From positions 1 through 64,000 of the forward strand of contig JANRJL010000060.1 in NCBI GenBank assembly GCA_033763995.1: DNA of 64,000 bases. The letters run 5' to 3'. The notes below the pieces were generated by a model, which saw nothing but the letters and a program-made list of their open reading frames with translations, was not told the origin of the DNA and did no database searches. The position numbers and the translations under genes are program-made. This document shows, piece by piece, positions 49,790 to 58,747 of this stretch. How positions within the stretch are numbered: the first letter of the stretch is position 1; each line of letters starts with the position of its first letter. The DNA is from GCA-2737725 sp033763995. GTDB lineage: Bacteria; Pseudomonadota; Alphaproteobacteria; Rhodospirillales; Rhodospirillaceae.

Positions 49790-49863
49790 GACGGGAAGGC
49801 TATAAAATTATTAATCACATCAAAGGCTTGCGGTTGCCCCCCAAAGTTTCCTATGAAATCGGA

Positions 49864-52083
49864 ATGATGCGTCGTCCTCGGTTCCGACAACTCCTGGCCG
49901 CCAGCCTAGGTGCCTTGCTCGCCATGAGCACGCCGGCGCACGCCCAGTCGAGTGCACCAAGCACAGCGCGCATTCTGCCCGAGCGCAAGCCCGCGGTTCC
50001 CGAACGCGCCGTCGTTAAGTCCAAGCCCGAAAAGCCCGGCCTCGAGGACATGGCCGCGACGGCGCCAACGGGACCGACGCTGCCGACACGCAAGCCGCCC
50101 GCACCGGCGCGCGCCCTGGCATCAAAGCCAGGCGACAGCACCAACCCCACCAGTTCGCGCTTCGGTGTGCGCACCGAATCGCCGTTCCTGTCGCCGCGCG
50201 ACAAGACCGCCTTCGAGCAGGCCGTCCGCGCGGCCGCCGCCGGGCGGTGGTCCGCCGCGCGCGAGGCCATGCGCCGGGTCAGCGACCAAACGCTTGCCAG
50301 CGTGGTGGAATGGATCGCCATGCGCACGCCGGGCGCCAAGGTGGACTTCGGCGAGCGCACGGCCTTCATCGAGGCCCATCCTGACTGGCCGTCGATCAAC
50401 GAACTCAAACGCATCACCGAGGACGTGGCGATGGATAGCGGCGGCGTGGACGAACGCCTGCGCTGGTTCGCCAAGCATCCGCCCGTGACCACGGCGGGGC
50501 GCGTGGCCCTGGCCGATGCCGCGCTGCAATCGGGCGACCTGGCCACGGCCGAGAAAGTCTCGCGCGAGGCCTGGTTAAGCGGGCGCTTCGACGCCGGCGA
50601 GGAACGCGACTTCTTGCGCAAGTTCTCGCGCTTCATGACGCCCGATCTGCACCGCGCGCGGCTGGAGGAATTGCTGTACGCCGAGCAGCGCACGGCGGCC
50701 GACCGCATGCTCAAGCGCGTCGATCAACCGCGCGCCGCCGTCGCCGCGGTGCGCATGGCCCTGATCGCCTCGGCCGGCAACGTCGAACGCCTGATTCAGA
50801 AATTGCCGGCGAACCTCGCCGCCGATCCGGGGCTGGCCTACGACCGCATCAAGTGGCGGCGCAAGCGCGGCCGCGAAGACAGCGCGCGCGAGCTGCTGCC
50901 AACATCCCCCGACGAGGCCCCCCGCCCCGATCTGTGGTGGAAAGAGCGCAATCTGCTGGCGCGCGATTCCATCGAAAAAGGCCGCCACCGCGAGGCCTAC
51001 GCCATCGTCACCAACCACGGCGCGCTGGACGCCGTCAGCGTGTCGGAGGCCGAGTGGCTCGCCGGCTGGCTCGCCCTGCGGTTCCTGAAGGACAACGAAG
51101 CGGCGCTAAAGCACTTCGAGAAGGTCCACGAGACGGTGCAACTGGCCGCCAACGTGTCGCGCGGCGCCTATTGGGCGGGGCGCGCCGCGCAGGAGCTGGG
51201 CCGCGCCGAGGTGGCCGCCGACTGGTACCGCAAGGCGGCCACCCACATCACGACGTTCTATGGGCAACTGGCGCTGGGGCGGCTCACGGATCCGACGCTG
51301 CCGCAGTTGCCGCTGGACCCCACGCCCAGCATCGAGGAGCGGCGCGCCTTCGAGGGCAAGGCGCTGACCAAGGCCGTGCGCGCGCTCGGCGATATCGGCG
51401 AGACGCCCTACTTGCGCTCGTTCGTGCTGGCGCTGGCCGAGTCCTCGGACTTCGCGGTGGATCGCCACATGGCGGCCGAACTTGCCCACCGCCTGGGTCG
51501 GCCGGACCTGGGTGTGTGGATCGCGCGTCAGGCGGGCCGCGACCGCATCACCATCATGACCTACGGCTACCCCACGCCCGCCATGGCGCTGCCGCAGCAA
51601 CCGGAGAAAGCGCTCACGCTTGCGATCATGCGCCAGGAGAGCAATTTCGACGTCACCGCCACCAGCCCCGCCGGCGCCTTGGGGCTGATGCAGCTGATGC
51701 CCGCCACCGCCAGCGCCGTGGCCAAGCTCAGCAAGCTGCCCTACGCCAAGTCGCGGCTGACCAGCGATGCGTCCTACAACGCGACGCTGGGCAGCATCTA
51801 CCTCGCCTCATTGGTCAATGAGTTCGACGGCTCCTACATCATGGCCGCCGCCGGCTACAACGCCGGGCCCGGCCGCTCGCGCCAGTGGGCGCGCGCCTTC
51901 GGCGATCCGCGCGCGGCCGACGTCGACGCCATCGACTGGATCGAGCAAATCCCCTTCACCGAGACGCGTAATTACGTCCAGCGCATCATGGAAAACCTCA
52001 TGGTCTATCGCGCCGTGACGGCGGGCACGCTCGCGATTTCGCAGGACCTCGAGAAAGAACTCAAAGGCCCCCGCGCACCATAA
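49864..52083 (+). CDS. slt: Soluble lytic murein transglycosylase
   Basis: 739 aa from the first of two adjacent ATGs. A signal peptide (to about residue 29, ending PAHAQS) sends it to the periplasm. A Pro/Ala-rich linker follows, then a long helical superhelix (residues 100-560) like the U-shaped domain of Slt70. The C-terminal SLT domain has the catalytic Glu in LTLAIMRQESNFDVTA, then SPAGALGLMQLMPATA and AAAGYNAGPGR. It cleaves peptidoglycan to anhydro-muropeptides. It ends in a strong terminator. Confidence 0.94.
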   Translation: MMRRPRFRQLLAASLGALLAMSTPAHAQSSAPSTARILPERKPAVPERAVVKSKPEKPGLEDMAATAPTGPTLPTRKPPAPARALASKPGDSTNPTSSRFGVRTESPFLSPRDKTAFEQAVRAAAAGRWSAAREAMRRVSDQTLASVVEWIAMRTPGAKVDFGERTAFIEAHPDWPSINELKRITEDVAMDSGGVDERLRWFAKHPPVTTAGRVALADAALQSGDLATAEKVSREAWLSGRFDAGEERDFLRKFSRFMTPDLHRARLEELLYAEQRTAADRMLKRVDQPRAAVAAVRMALIASAGNVERLIQKLPANLAADPGLAYDRIKWRRKRGREDSARELLPTSPDEAPRPDLWWKERNLLARDSIEKGRHREAYAIVTNHGALDAVSVSEAEWLAGWLALRFLKDNEAALKHFEKVHETVQLAANVSRGAYWAGRAAQELGRAEVAADWYRKAATHITTFYGQLALGRLTDPTLPQLPLDPTPSIEERRAFEGKALTKAVRALGDIGETPYLRSFVLALAESSDFAVDRHMAAELAHRLGRPDLGVWIARQAGRDRITIMTYGYPTPAMALPQQPEKALTLAIMRQESNFDVTATSPAGALGLMQLMPATASAVAKLSKLPYAKSRLTSDASYNATLGSIYLASLVNEFDGSYIMAAAGYNAGPGRSRQWARAFGDPRAADVDAIDWIEQIPFTETRNYVQRIMENLMVYRAVTAGTLAISQDLEKELKGPRAP

Positions 52084-52084
52084 A

Positions 52085-52114
52085 AAAGGCGCCCGGTTGG
52101 GCGCCTTTATTTTT
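52085..52114 (+). terminator. Terminator after slt (possibly bidirectional)
   Basis: Arms AAAGGCGCCC (52085-52094) and GGGCGCCTTT (52099-52108) with a GGTT loop, followed by TTATTTTT. The run of A on the other side lets it also stop leftward transcription from the bactofilin gene. Confidence 0.9.
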
Positions 52115-52131
52115 GAGAACTCTGCGATCGC

Positions 52132-52617
52132 TCAGGTCGCGACGATGGCGGGCTTGGCGGGCGCGAGGCGCGGCGGCATGGACACCGAGGGCACCGATTC
52201 CGTGCGCGGCGGGCGGCGCTCGTCCAGCAGCGGGGTCAGGTTGGCCTCGGAGATACGCTTGCAGTGGCCTTCCATGTAGGCGCCGGGCTCGATGGCGAGG
52301 CTTTCGTGTTCCACGTCGCCCGACATGCGCGCGGTCGAGGCCAGGAAGACGCTTTTGGCACGGATCATGCCCTTGATGGAGCCGTGCATGCGCACGGTCT
52401 GGGCGACGACTTCGCCCACCACCGAGCCCTTGGCGCCGACGATCAAGGCCTTGCAGCGGATGTCGCCGTTGACCGTGCCGTCCACTTGAACTTCGCCGGC
52501 CGAGACCAGTCCGCCTTCGATGGACAGGTCGGCGCTGATGATGGAGGGCACCGACTTGTTGATGTCGGTGCGAACATCGGGCGCTTCGCGCTTCGCGGGG
52601 CTAGCTTTTGAAAACAT
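52132..52617 (-). CDS. Bactofilin
   Basis: 161 aa. The polymer-forming beta-helix core spans about residues 25-125: SIISADLSIEGGLVSAGEVQ, VDGTVNGDIRCKALIVG, GEVVAQTVRMHGSIKG. Flanking tails are disordered, the C-terminal one Pro-rich. Bactofilins form cytoskeletal filaments that place wall enzymes. The start overlaps the M23 peptidase gene by 17 bases, the widespread bactofilin/M23 pairing. A terminator follows. Confidence 0.93.
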   Translation of the reverse strand: MFSKASPAKREAPDVRTDINKSVPSIISADLSIEGGLVSAGEVQVDGTVNGDIRCKALIVGAKGSVVGEVVAQTVRMHGSIKGMIRAKSVFLASTARMSGDVEHESLAIEPGAYMEGHCKRISEANLTPLLDERRPPRTESVPSVSMPPRLAPAKPAIVAT

Positions 52618-54043
52618 CGCTACCGGCCTTGAGAAATTTCAGCGGGTTGATCGGCTTGCCGTTATGCAGCACTTCGTAGTGAACGTGGGGCCCCGAACAG
52701 CGACCGCTGCAGCCGAGTTGGCCGAGCACGGAACCCCGTGACACCTTGTCGCCGACCTTCACCAGAATGCGCGACAAGTGCCCATATTTGGTCACGAGTC
52801 CCATGCCGTGGTCAACCACGACCAAACGGCCATAATTGCCCTCCCAGCCCGCGTGAATCACCCGGCCCTCGCCCGTGCTCATGACCGGGGACTTGAAATC
52901 GGCCCCCATGTCGAGGCCGAGGTGCTGGGCGTACTGGCCGGTGAAGGGATCCTTGCGGACGCCGAAGCCGGAATTGAGATCGAACTCCTTGAGCGGCGTG
53001 TCGATCGGCAGGCCGATCAAGAGGCCCTGCAGTTCATGCAGGCGGTCCATTTGCGCGTTGAGCCGGTTGAGGGATTCCTCGATGGGCCCGGAATTCATCG
53101 CCATGCTTTGGTTGAGCGGAACGAAGGGGCCGCCCTGCCCGCCGCGGCGGGTTTGCTGCTTGACCAGCAGGTCGATGTCGAGCCCGGTGATGCTGAGGGA
53201 GGACTCGATGTTGGCGATCTTGGTCTCGGCGAGTTCGGAGAAGCGATGATAGAGCAGCAACTGGTTGCTCTCCATCTCGCGGATTTGGTCCTCCAGCGCG
53301 GCGACACGCTGCGCGTAGCTGTCGCGGTCGGACACCGCCATGTCGCGCTCCAGCACGACCTGGCGCATCTCGAGGCCCTCGGTGGCGATGAAGGATGTCT
53401 TGCTGTGGTGGCCGACGACGTCGACCATGGAATTTTCAAGCTCGCCCAATTCGGCCAGGATAGTCTTGCGGGATTCGTCGGCGTGGGTGCGTTCCAGCTT
53501 GGCCTTGTCCAGCGCCAACTCGATGTTCTGTTCGCCGGCAAGCGCCGAGCTTGGGTCCTTGAGAACTTCCTTGGCCTTGGACTTGATGCGGTCGGCCAGC
53601 TTGGCCTTGGCGGGCGCGGGCTGCGCCAATTGGGCGGCCTTTTGCTTGAGCAGATCGGATTCCTTTTCCAGCATGCTCATGGAGCTGACGTAACTCGTCT
53701 CGAGGTCCTTGGTCAGCTCCGAGACGCGCTCCTTGTAGATCGACACCTGGGCGAGCAGTTGCTCGTAGCCCATGCGCGCATCTTTGATTTCGGTGTTCTT
53801 GGCGCGAATGCTCTCGGTGTGGTTCATCACCAAACTCGAGCTTAGCAACGTCCAACTGCCCACAATGACAGCCAGCAGCGCCATCGCCGCTTGGCGGTGA
53901 GTCGACAGCCGGAGCGTGCGCATGCGTTCGCCCGAGCGGACAATCAGCTGCCGCTCGGGGAAGAACCGTTGCAATGACTTCTCGAGGCGGCCGAGGCCGC
54001 GATCGCGCGGATCAAATTTTGAAAGCTGCTTGCCCGAAAACAC
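52601..54043 (-). CDS. Membrane-anchored M23 (LytM-type) peptidase
   Basis: 480 aa from a GTG at 54043 with an AAGGGGAC ribosome site. A basic N-terminus and one transmembrane segment near residues 52-72 precede a long coiled coil (about residues 80-290). The LytM domain has the zinc ligands in HLGLDMGADF and HVHYEVLHNGKPINP, so it is likely active, cleaving peptidoglycan cross-links. The overlap with bactofilin suggests bactofilin positions it. Confidence 0.93.
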   Translation of the reverse strand: MFSGKQLSKFDPRDRGLGRLEKSLQRFFPERQLIVRSGERMRTLRLSTHRQAAMALLAVIVGSWTLLSSSLVMNHTESIRAKNTEIKDARMGYEQLLAQVSIYKERVSELTKDLETSYVSSMSMLEKESDLLKQKAAQLAQPAPAKAKLADRIKSKAKEVLKDPSSALAGEQNIELALDKAKLERTHADESRKTILAELGELENSMVDVVGHHSKTSFIATEGLEMRQVVLERDMAVSDRDSYAQRVAALEDQIREMESNQLLLYHRFSELAETKIANIESSLSITGLDIDLLVKQQTRRGGQGGPFVPLNQSMAMNSGPIEESLNRLNAQMDRLHELQGLLIGLPIDTPLKEFDLNSGFGVRKDPFTGQYAQHLGLDMGADFKSPVMSTGEGRVIHAGWEGNYGRLVVVDHGMGLVTKYGHLSRILVKVGDKVSRGSVLGQLGCSGRCSGPHVHYEVLHNGKPINPLKFLKAGSDVFKS

Positions 54044-54442
54044 GCTGTCCCCTTACCCCGATGACACCCGTTACGCATTCCCCGGTCCTCGCCCACGGTG
54101 TGGGGCCGGAGCTCATCGGACGCGCATCCGTCGCTCTTTTTTGACAACGTCCACAGTTCTCACGCTCGATCAATCGGTTGGACCCGGTTGATCGCGGCGA
54201 AGCTGCGATCACGTCGGCGATTCGGAGGTACGCGCCAAGCCGTATCCTGCCGAGTCTCGCCGGGAAATTCAAAGATAAAGTAAAAGAAAAAACACTAGTA
54301 ACTACAAATAGATAGCGCGCTTTCCCGCACACGCTATCGGTGTACGCCACCGGCTGGTGGCCACGCGCGCCGTGGAGGCCGCGGAGTTCTGGCGTTAAGG
54401 TGCCGGTTCGATTGGCTCTGGTTTTGCCTCCGCGAGGATCAT
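54044..54442. other. 399-base intergenic region with two nested inverted repeats
   Basis: Divergent gap between the M23 peptidase and pgpA. CGATCAA (54167-54173) pairs with TTGATCG (54188-54194), and overlapping it GATCGC (54190-54195) pairs with GCGATC (54205-54210), two mutually exclusive hairpins. Around 54270-54310 the DNA is AT-rich and may hold promoters. I see no gene or tRNA. Confidence 0.5.
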
Positions 54443-54919
54443 TTGGACCCCAAACTAGACACTGGGCTGCCGCTGCGGCGTGTCGTTTTGCATTGGTTCG
54501 GCTGCGGCCTGACACCGAAGGCCCCAGGCACCGTGGGTTCATTGGGCGCGCTGCCCTTCGCCTGGGTGTTGTACGAGATCGGCGGGCCGTTCCTGATTCT
54601 CGCTGCCGCGTTCGCATTGTTCCTCATCGGCTGGTGGTGCGCCGAAGCCGAGCTGGGCGGTGCCGACGCCGATCCCGGGTGGATCGTGGTCGACGAAGTC
54701 GTCGGACAATGGCTGGTGCTGGTGCTCGCACCACACAACTTGGTTTGGTACGCGGCCGCGTTCGCGCTGTTCCGCGTTTTCGACATCTGGAAGCCGTGGC
54801 CGATCCGCTGGGTCGATCACGACGTCGGCGGCGGCTTCGGTATCATGCTCGACGACGTCGTCGCGGCGTTGTATGCCGGTGTCATTATTCTCGTCGCCCG
54901 CGTTTGGCTCGGACTCTAA
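54443..54919 (+). CDS. pgpA: Phosphatidylglycerophosphatase A
   Basis: 158 aa from a TTG with GAGG upstream. The N-terminal WFGCGLTPKAPGTVGSLGAL and the acidic DPGWIVVDEVVGQW are the PgpA signatures; FRVFDIWKPWPIRWVD follows, with three or four membrane helices. It dephosphorylates phosphatidylglycerophosphate to phosphatidylglycerol. pncC follows 8 bases later, a common pairing. Confidence 0.94.
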   Translation: MDPKLDTGLPLRRVVLHWFGCGLTPKAPGTVGSLGALPFAWVLYEIGGPFLILAAAFALFLIGWWCAEAELGGADADPGWIVVDEVVGQWLVLVLAPHNLVWYAAAFALFRVFDIWKPWPIRWVDHDVGGGFGIMLDDVVAALYAGVIILVARVWLGL

Positions 54920-54927
54920 TCGTCACA

Positions 54928-55446
54928 ATGACTCAACTTCCCGCCGACCTGCTCGATCTCGCCAAGATGGCCGTGACCGCGGCCAAGGCGTCAGGCAAGA
55001 AAATCACCACGGCGGAATCGTGCACCGGCGGCCTGGTGGGGGCGTGCATCACCGCGATTCCAGGGGCCTCGGCGGTTTACGAGTGCGGCTACATCACTTA
55101 CTCCAACGACGCGAAAACGCGGCTGCTGGGCGTGCCGCGCGACGCCATCGCGCAGTTCGGCGCCGTCAGCGACGTCGTGGCCGCGGCCATGGCCGAGGGC
55201 GCGCTGGCGCAATCGAATTCCGATATCGCGGTGTCGGTCACGGGCATCGCCGGGCCCGACGGCGGCAGCAAGGAAAAGCCCGTGGGTTTGGTCTATCTGG
55301 CCGTGGCCCAGCGCGGCATGGACGCCCAGGTCAAGCGTTACGTCTTCGCCGGCAACCGCCACGACGTGCGCCGTGCCTCGGTGGCCGCCGCCCTTGAATT
55401 GATGGCGAGCCAGATGCAGACGGTCGATCAACCCGCCGAGGCGTAA
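54928..55446 (+). CDS. pncC: Nicotinamide-nucleotide amidase (CinA C-terminal type)
   Basis: 172 aa from the ATG at 54928. The stand-alone CinA C-terminal domain has the nucleophile Ser in TTAESCTGGLVGACIT, then YECGYITYSNDAK and SVTGIAGPDGGSKEKPVGLV. It deamidates nicotinamide mononucleotide in NAD recycling. The 3' end overlaps that of convergent ratA by 19 bases. Confidence 0.94.
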   Translation: MTQLPADLLDLAKMAVTAAKASGKKITTAESCTGGLVGACITAIPGASAVYECGYITYSNDAKTRLLGVPRDAIAQFGAVSDVVAAAMAEGALAQSNSDIAVSVTGIAGPDGGSKEKPVGLVYLAVAQRGMDAQVKRYVFAGNRHDVRRASVAAALELMASQMQTVDQPAEA

Positions 55447-55874
55447 AGCGCCTTCGCCCGCGTCTCGAAGGCGGCGACCATGCGGTGCACGGCCTCCTCG
55501 AACAACATGCCGATCAGCGACTGCAGCAGCTTCGACCGGAATTCGAACTCCAGGAAGAACTCGACTTCCGTGGCGCGGCCGCCTTGGGTTGGGCGGAATG
55601 TCCACTCGTTCTTGAGATATCGGAACGGCCCATCGAGATATTCCACCGTCACGGCGTTCGGCGCGTCGAGCGTCACGCGCGACGTGAATTTTTCCCGCAC
55701 GAACCTGAAGCCCACCGCCAAGTCGGCGATGAATTGCGCGGGCGATTCCCGCCGGTCGATGCGGCAGGCCACGCACCACGGCAGGAATTCGGGGTACTTC
55801 TCGACGTCGGCCACCAGGTCGAACACCTGCTGCGGCGTATAGGGCAGAACGCGGGTCTCGCGATGGACGGGCAT
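55428..55874 (-). CDS. RatA/Coq10-type START-domain protein
   Basis: 148 aa. The SRPBCC fold begins RVLPYTPQQVFDLVADVEKY, then PEFLPWCVACR, and ends FEEAVHRMVAAFETRAK. Homologues are called ribosome-association toxin RatA in E. coli and ubiquinone-binding Coq10 elsewhere; in alphaproteobacteria next to lipA a Coq10-like role in respiratory quinone handling is as likely. It follows lipA by 11 bases. Confidence 0.9.
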   Translation of the reverse strand: MPVHRETRVLPYTPQQVFDLVADVEKYPEFLPWCVACRIDRRESPAQFIADLAVGFRFVREKFTSRVTLDAPNAVTVEYLDGPFRYLKNEWTFRPTQGGRATEVEFFLEFEFRSKLLQSLIGMLFEEAVHRMVAAFETRAKALYASAG

Positions 55875-55885
55875 GAGCGCGCGGG

Positions 55886-56803
55886 TCAGCGCCCCAGGTA
55901 GGCCAGTCGCGCCGCCTTGAGCTGCTCGAAATCGGCGTCGGCGTGGTACGACGAGCGTGTCAGCGGCGTGGCGGAGACCATGTGAAAGCCCTTCACGCGC
56001 GCGAGGCGTTCGTACTCGGCGAATTCTTCCGGCGTGACGTAACGGTCGATCGGCGCATGATTGGGCGTGGGTTGCAGGTATTGACCGATGGTGATGAAGT
56101 CCACGTCGGCCGCGCGCAAATCGTCCATCACCTGGATGACTTCGTCCTTGGTCTCGCCCAAGCCCACCATGATGCCCGACTTGGTGAACACCGTCGGGTT
56201 GAGTTCCTTCACGCGCTCCAACAGACGCAGGCTGGTGAAATAGCGCGCGCTGGGCCGAATGGCGCGATAGAGGCGCGGCACGGTTTCCAGGTTGTGGTTA
56301 TAGACGTCGGGCTTGGCGGCGGCGACCAAATCCACCATGCCCATCTTCTTGCGGAAGTCCGGCGTGAGCACCTCGATGGTCGTGGCGGGGTTCTCGCGGC
56401 GCACGGCCTCGATCACCGCCACCCAATGATGGGCGCCGCCGTCGTCGAGATCGTCGCGGTCCACCGACGTGATGACGACGTGGCGCAGACCGAGCTTCTT
56501 CACCGCCTCCGCAACGTTTTCGGGCTCGTGAGCATCCAGCGCGCCGGGCCGGCCGGTCTTGACGTTGCAGAATGCGCACGCGCGCGTGCAGATGTCGCCC
56601 GCGATCATCATGGTGGCGTGGCGCGCTTTCCAGCACTCGCCGATGTTGGGGCACGCGGCTTCTTCGCACACCGTGTTCAGCTTGTGCTCGCGCATGATCT
56701 TGCGCGTCTCGGCATATTCGGGCGACGTCGGCGCCTTCACGCGCAACCACGCCGGCTTCGGCTGGCGCAGGTTATGGGGCTTGATGGGCGCGACGGTGTT
56801 CAT
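55886..56803 (-). CDS. lipA: Lipoyl synthase
   Basis: 305 aa. Two Fe-S clusters: the auxiliary cluster in CEEAACPNIGECW and the radical-SAM cluster in CTRACAFCNVKTG. VVITSVDRDDLDDGGA and the C-terminal SSYHADADF, with the Ser that ligates the auxiliary cluster, are intact. It inserts sulphur into octanoyl groups on lipoyl domains, such as those of PdhB and PdhC encoded nearby. It follows lpd by 21 bases. Confidence 0.96.
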   Translation of the reverse strand: MNTVAPIKPHNLRQPKPAWLRVKAPTSPEYAETRKIMREHKLNTVCEEAACPNIGECWKARHATMMIAGDICTRACAFCNVKTGRPGALDAHEPENVAEAVKKLGLRHVVITSVDRDDLDDGGAHHWVAVIEAVRRENPATTIEVLTPDFRKKMGMVDLVAAAKPDVYNHNLETVPRLYRAIRPSARYFTSLRLLERVKELNPTVFTKSGIMVGLGETKDEVIQVMDDLRAADVDFITIGQYLQPTPNHAPIDRYVTPEEFAEYERLARVKGFHMVSATPLTRSSYHADADFEQLKAARLAYLGR

Positions 56804-56824
56804 GGGCAGAATATAGTCCCAAAA

Positions 56825-58234
56825 TCAAATATGCACCACGCGGCCGTAAGCATCGAGCACGGACTCGTGCATCATTTCCGACAGGGTGGGATGCGGGAAG
56901 ACCGTGTGCATCAGTTCGGCCTCGGTGGTTTCCAGCGTCTTGGCCACGGTGTACCCCTGGATCAGTTCGGTGACTTCGGGGCCCACCATGTGCGCGCCCA
57001 ACAGCTCGCCGGTCTTGGCGTCGAAGACGGTTTTCACCAAACCGCCGGTGTCGCCCAGCGCGATCGCCTTGCCGTTGCCGATGAAGGGGAACTTGCCGAC
57101 CTTCACTTGGTGGCCCTTGTCCTTGGCCGCCTGCTCGGTGAGGCCCACGGACGCGATCTGCGGGTGGCAATAGGTGCAACCCGGAATCATCGATGTCTTG
57201 AGCGGGTGCGGATGCAGCCCCGCGATGGCCTCGACGCAGATCACGCCTTCATGGCTGGCTTTGTGGGCGAGCCAGGGCGGGCCGACGATGTCGCCAATGG
57301 CATACACACCCGGCTCGCCGGTGCGGCAAAACTCGTCGATCACGATGTGCGTTTTCTCGACCTTGATCTTGGTGCCTTCGAGGCCGATGTTCTCGACATT
57401 GCCGACGATGCCCACGGCGGAGATCACGCGGTCGACCGTGATCTGCTCGGTCTTGCCGTCCTGCTCGAGGGTGGCGGTGACTTGGCCCCCGGCTTTTTTT
57501 AGTGCCTTCACGCCGGCCTTGGTCTTGATGACCATGCCTTGCTTTTCCATGGCCTTGCGCGCGAAGGCCGAGATGTCGGCGTCTTCCACCGGCACGATGC
57601 GGTCCATCACCTCGACGACCGTGACCTTGCTGCCCATGGTTTGGAAGAAACTCGCGAACTCGATGCCGATGGCGCCCGAGCCGATCACCAGCAGCGACTT
57701 CGGGAACACCTTGGGCACCATGGCGTGGCGATAGTTCCACACCAACTCGCCGTCGGCTTCCATGCCCGGCAGTTCCCGCGCGCGCGCGCCGGTCGCGAGA
57801 ATAACGTGCTTGGCGGTCAGGTCGGCGATGGGCTTGTTGTCCTTCGTGACCGCGACCTTGCGCAGCGCCCCCGCCACACCGTCCAGCTTCCCTTGGCCGT
57901 CGAACACCGTGACCTTGTTCTTCTTCATTAGGCCCTTGACGCCGCCGTTGAGTTGGCCGGCCACCTGGCGCGAGCGCTTCACGACCGCGTCCAAGTCGAA
58001 ACCGACATTGTCGGCCTTGAGACCGAAGTCCTTGGCGGGCTGCATGTGGTGATACCCCTCGGCCGAGCGCAGCAAGGCCTTGGTGGGAATGCAGCCCCAA
58101 TTGAGGCAGATACCGCCCAAGTGTTCGCGCTCGACGACGGCCACCTTCATGCCCAGTTGCGAGGCGCGAATCGCCGCCACGTAGCCGCCGGGCCCGCCGC
58201 CCACGACGATGAGATCGAAATTGGTGTCCGCCAC
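56825..58234 (-). CDS. lpd: Dihydrolipoyl dehydrogenase (E3 of pyruvate dehydrogenase)
   Basis: 469 aa. FAD motif VVGGGPGGYVAAIRA, redox disulphide in GGICLNWGCIPTKALL, NAD motif VIGSGAIGIEFASFF, and the catalytic His in FPHPTLSEMMHESV. It reoxidises lipoyl groups on E2. It lies in the pdh operon after a GNAT gene, supporting assignment to pyruvate dehydrogenase. Confidence 0.96.
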   Translation of the reverse strand: MADTNFDLIVVGGGPGGYVAAIRASQLGMKVAVVEREHLGGICLNWGCIPTKALLRSAEGYHHMQPAKDFGLKADNVGFDLDAVVKRSRQVAGQLNGGVKGLMKKNKVTVFDGQGKLDGVAGALRKVAVTKDNKPIADLTAKHVILATGARARELPGMEADGELVWNYRHAMVPKVFPKSLLVIGSGAIGIEFASFFQTMGSKVTVVEVMDRIVPVEDADISAFARKAMEKQGMVIKTKAGVKALKKAGGQVTATLEQDGKTEQITVDRVISAVGIVGNVENIGLEGTKIKVEKTHIVIDEFCRTGEPGVYAIGDIVGPPWLAHKASHEGVICVEAIAGLHPHPLKTSMIPGCTYCHPQIASVGLTEQAAKDKGHQVKVGKFPFIGNGKAIALGDTGGLVKTVFDAKTGELLGAHMVGPEVTELIQGYTVAKTLETTEAELMHTVFPHPTLSEMMHESVLDAYGRVVHI

Positions 58235-58252
58235 GTGTCCTCGCTTGCCCGC

Positions 58253-58747
58253 TTACGCCGCGAGCTTTTTCAGGGTGTCGCCGCTCAGGCGGCGCACATG
58301 CCACTCGCTCATGGGCACCGAGCCCATGCGCTCGTAAAACTTGATCGCCGGTTCGTTCCAGTTCAGCACCGACCACTCGAAGCGCCCGCAATTCTCGGCC
58401 ACGGCGCGCTGGGCGAGATGGCGGAACACGGCGGTCGCGATGCCGCGCTTGCGATGCTCGGGCTCCACATAGAGGTCTTCCAGGTAAATGCCCGGCCGGC
58501 CCACGAAGGTGGAGAAGTTGTAAAACCACACCGCGAAGCCCACGGCCTGGCCGTCGATTTCGCACAGCAGCGCGTGAGCGCGCGGGTTAGGCCCAAACAA
58601 GGCTTCCCGCATCAGGGCCTCGGTGGTGACCACCTCGTGCGCGAGCTTTTCATACACCGCCAGCGCGCGGATCAGCCGCAACACCGTCGGCACGTCGCGG
58701 GATTCGGTGTCGCGGATGACAAGGGGGCGAACGCGCGCGGTCATCAC
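58253..58747 (-). CDS. GNAT-family N-acetyltransferase
   Basis: 164 aa. The acetyl-CoA-binding motif EHRKRGIATAVFRHLAQ lies near residue 95, with YLEDLYVEP as motif D and NEPAIKFYERMGSVP near the C-terminus. It resembles diamine (spermidine) acetyltransferase-like GNATs; the substrate is unknown. It overlaps pdhC by 4 bases and sits inside the pyruvate dehydrogenase operon, an unusual place. Confidence 0.9.
   Translation of the reverse strand: MMTARVRPLVIRDTESRDVPTVLRLIRALAVYEKLAHEVVTTEALMREALFGPNPRAHALLCEIDGQAVGFAVWFYNFSTFVGRPGIYLEDLYVEPEHRKRGIATAVFRHLAQRAVAENCGRFEWSVLNWNEPAIKFYERMGSVPMSEWHVRRLSGDTLKKLAA

Noticed and set aside
54400..54420. tRNA T-loop-like GGTTCGATT
   Set aside because: No acceptor, anticodon or D-arm pairing could be found around it.
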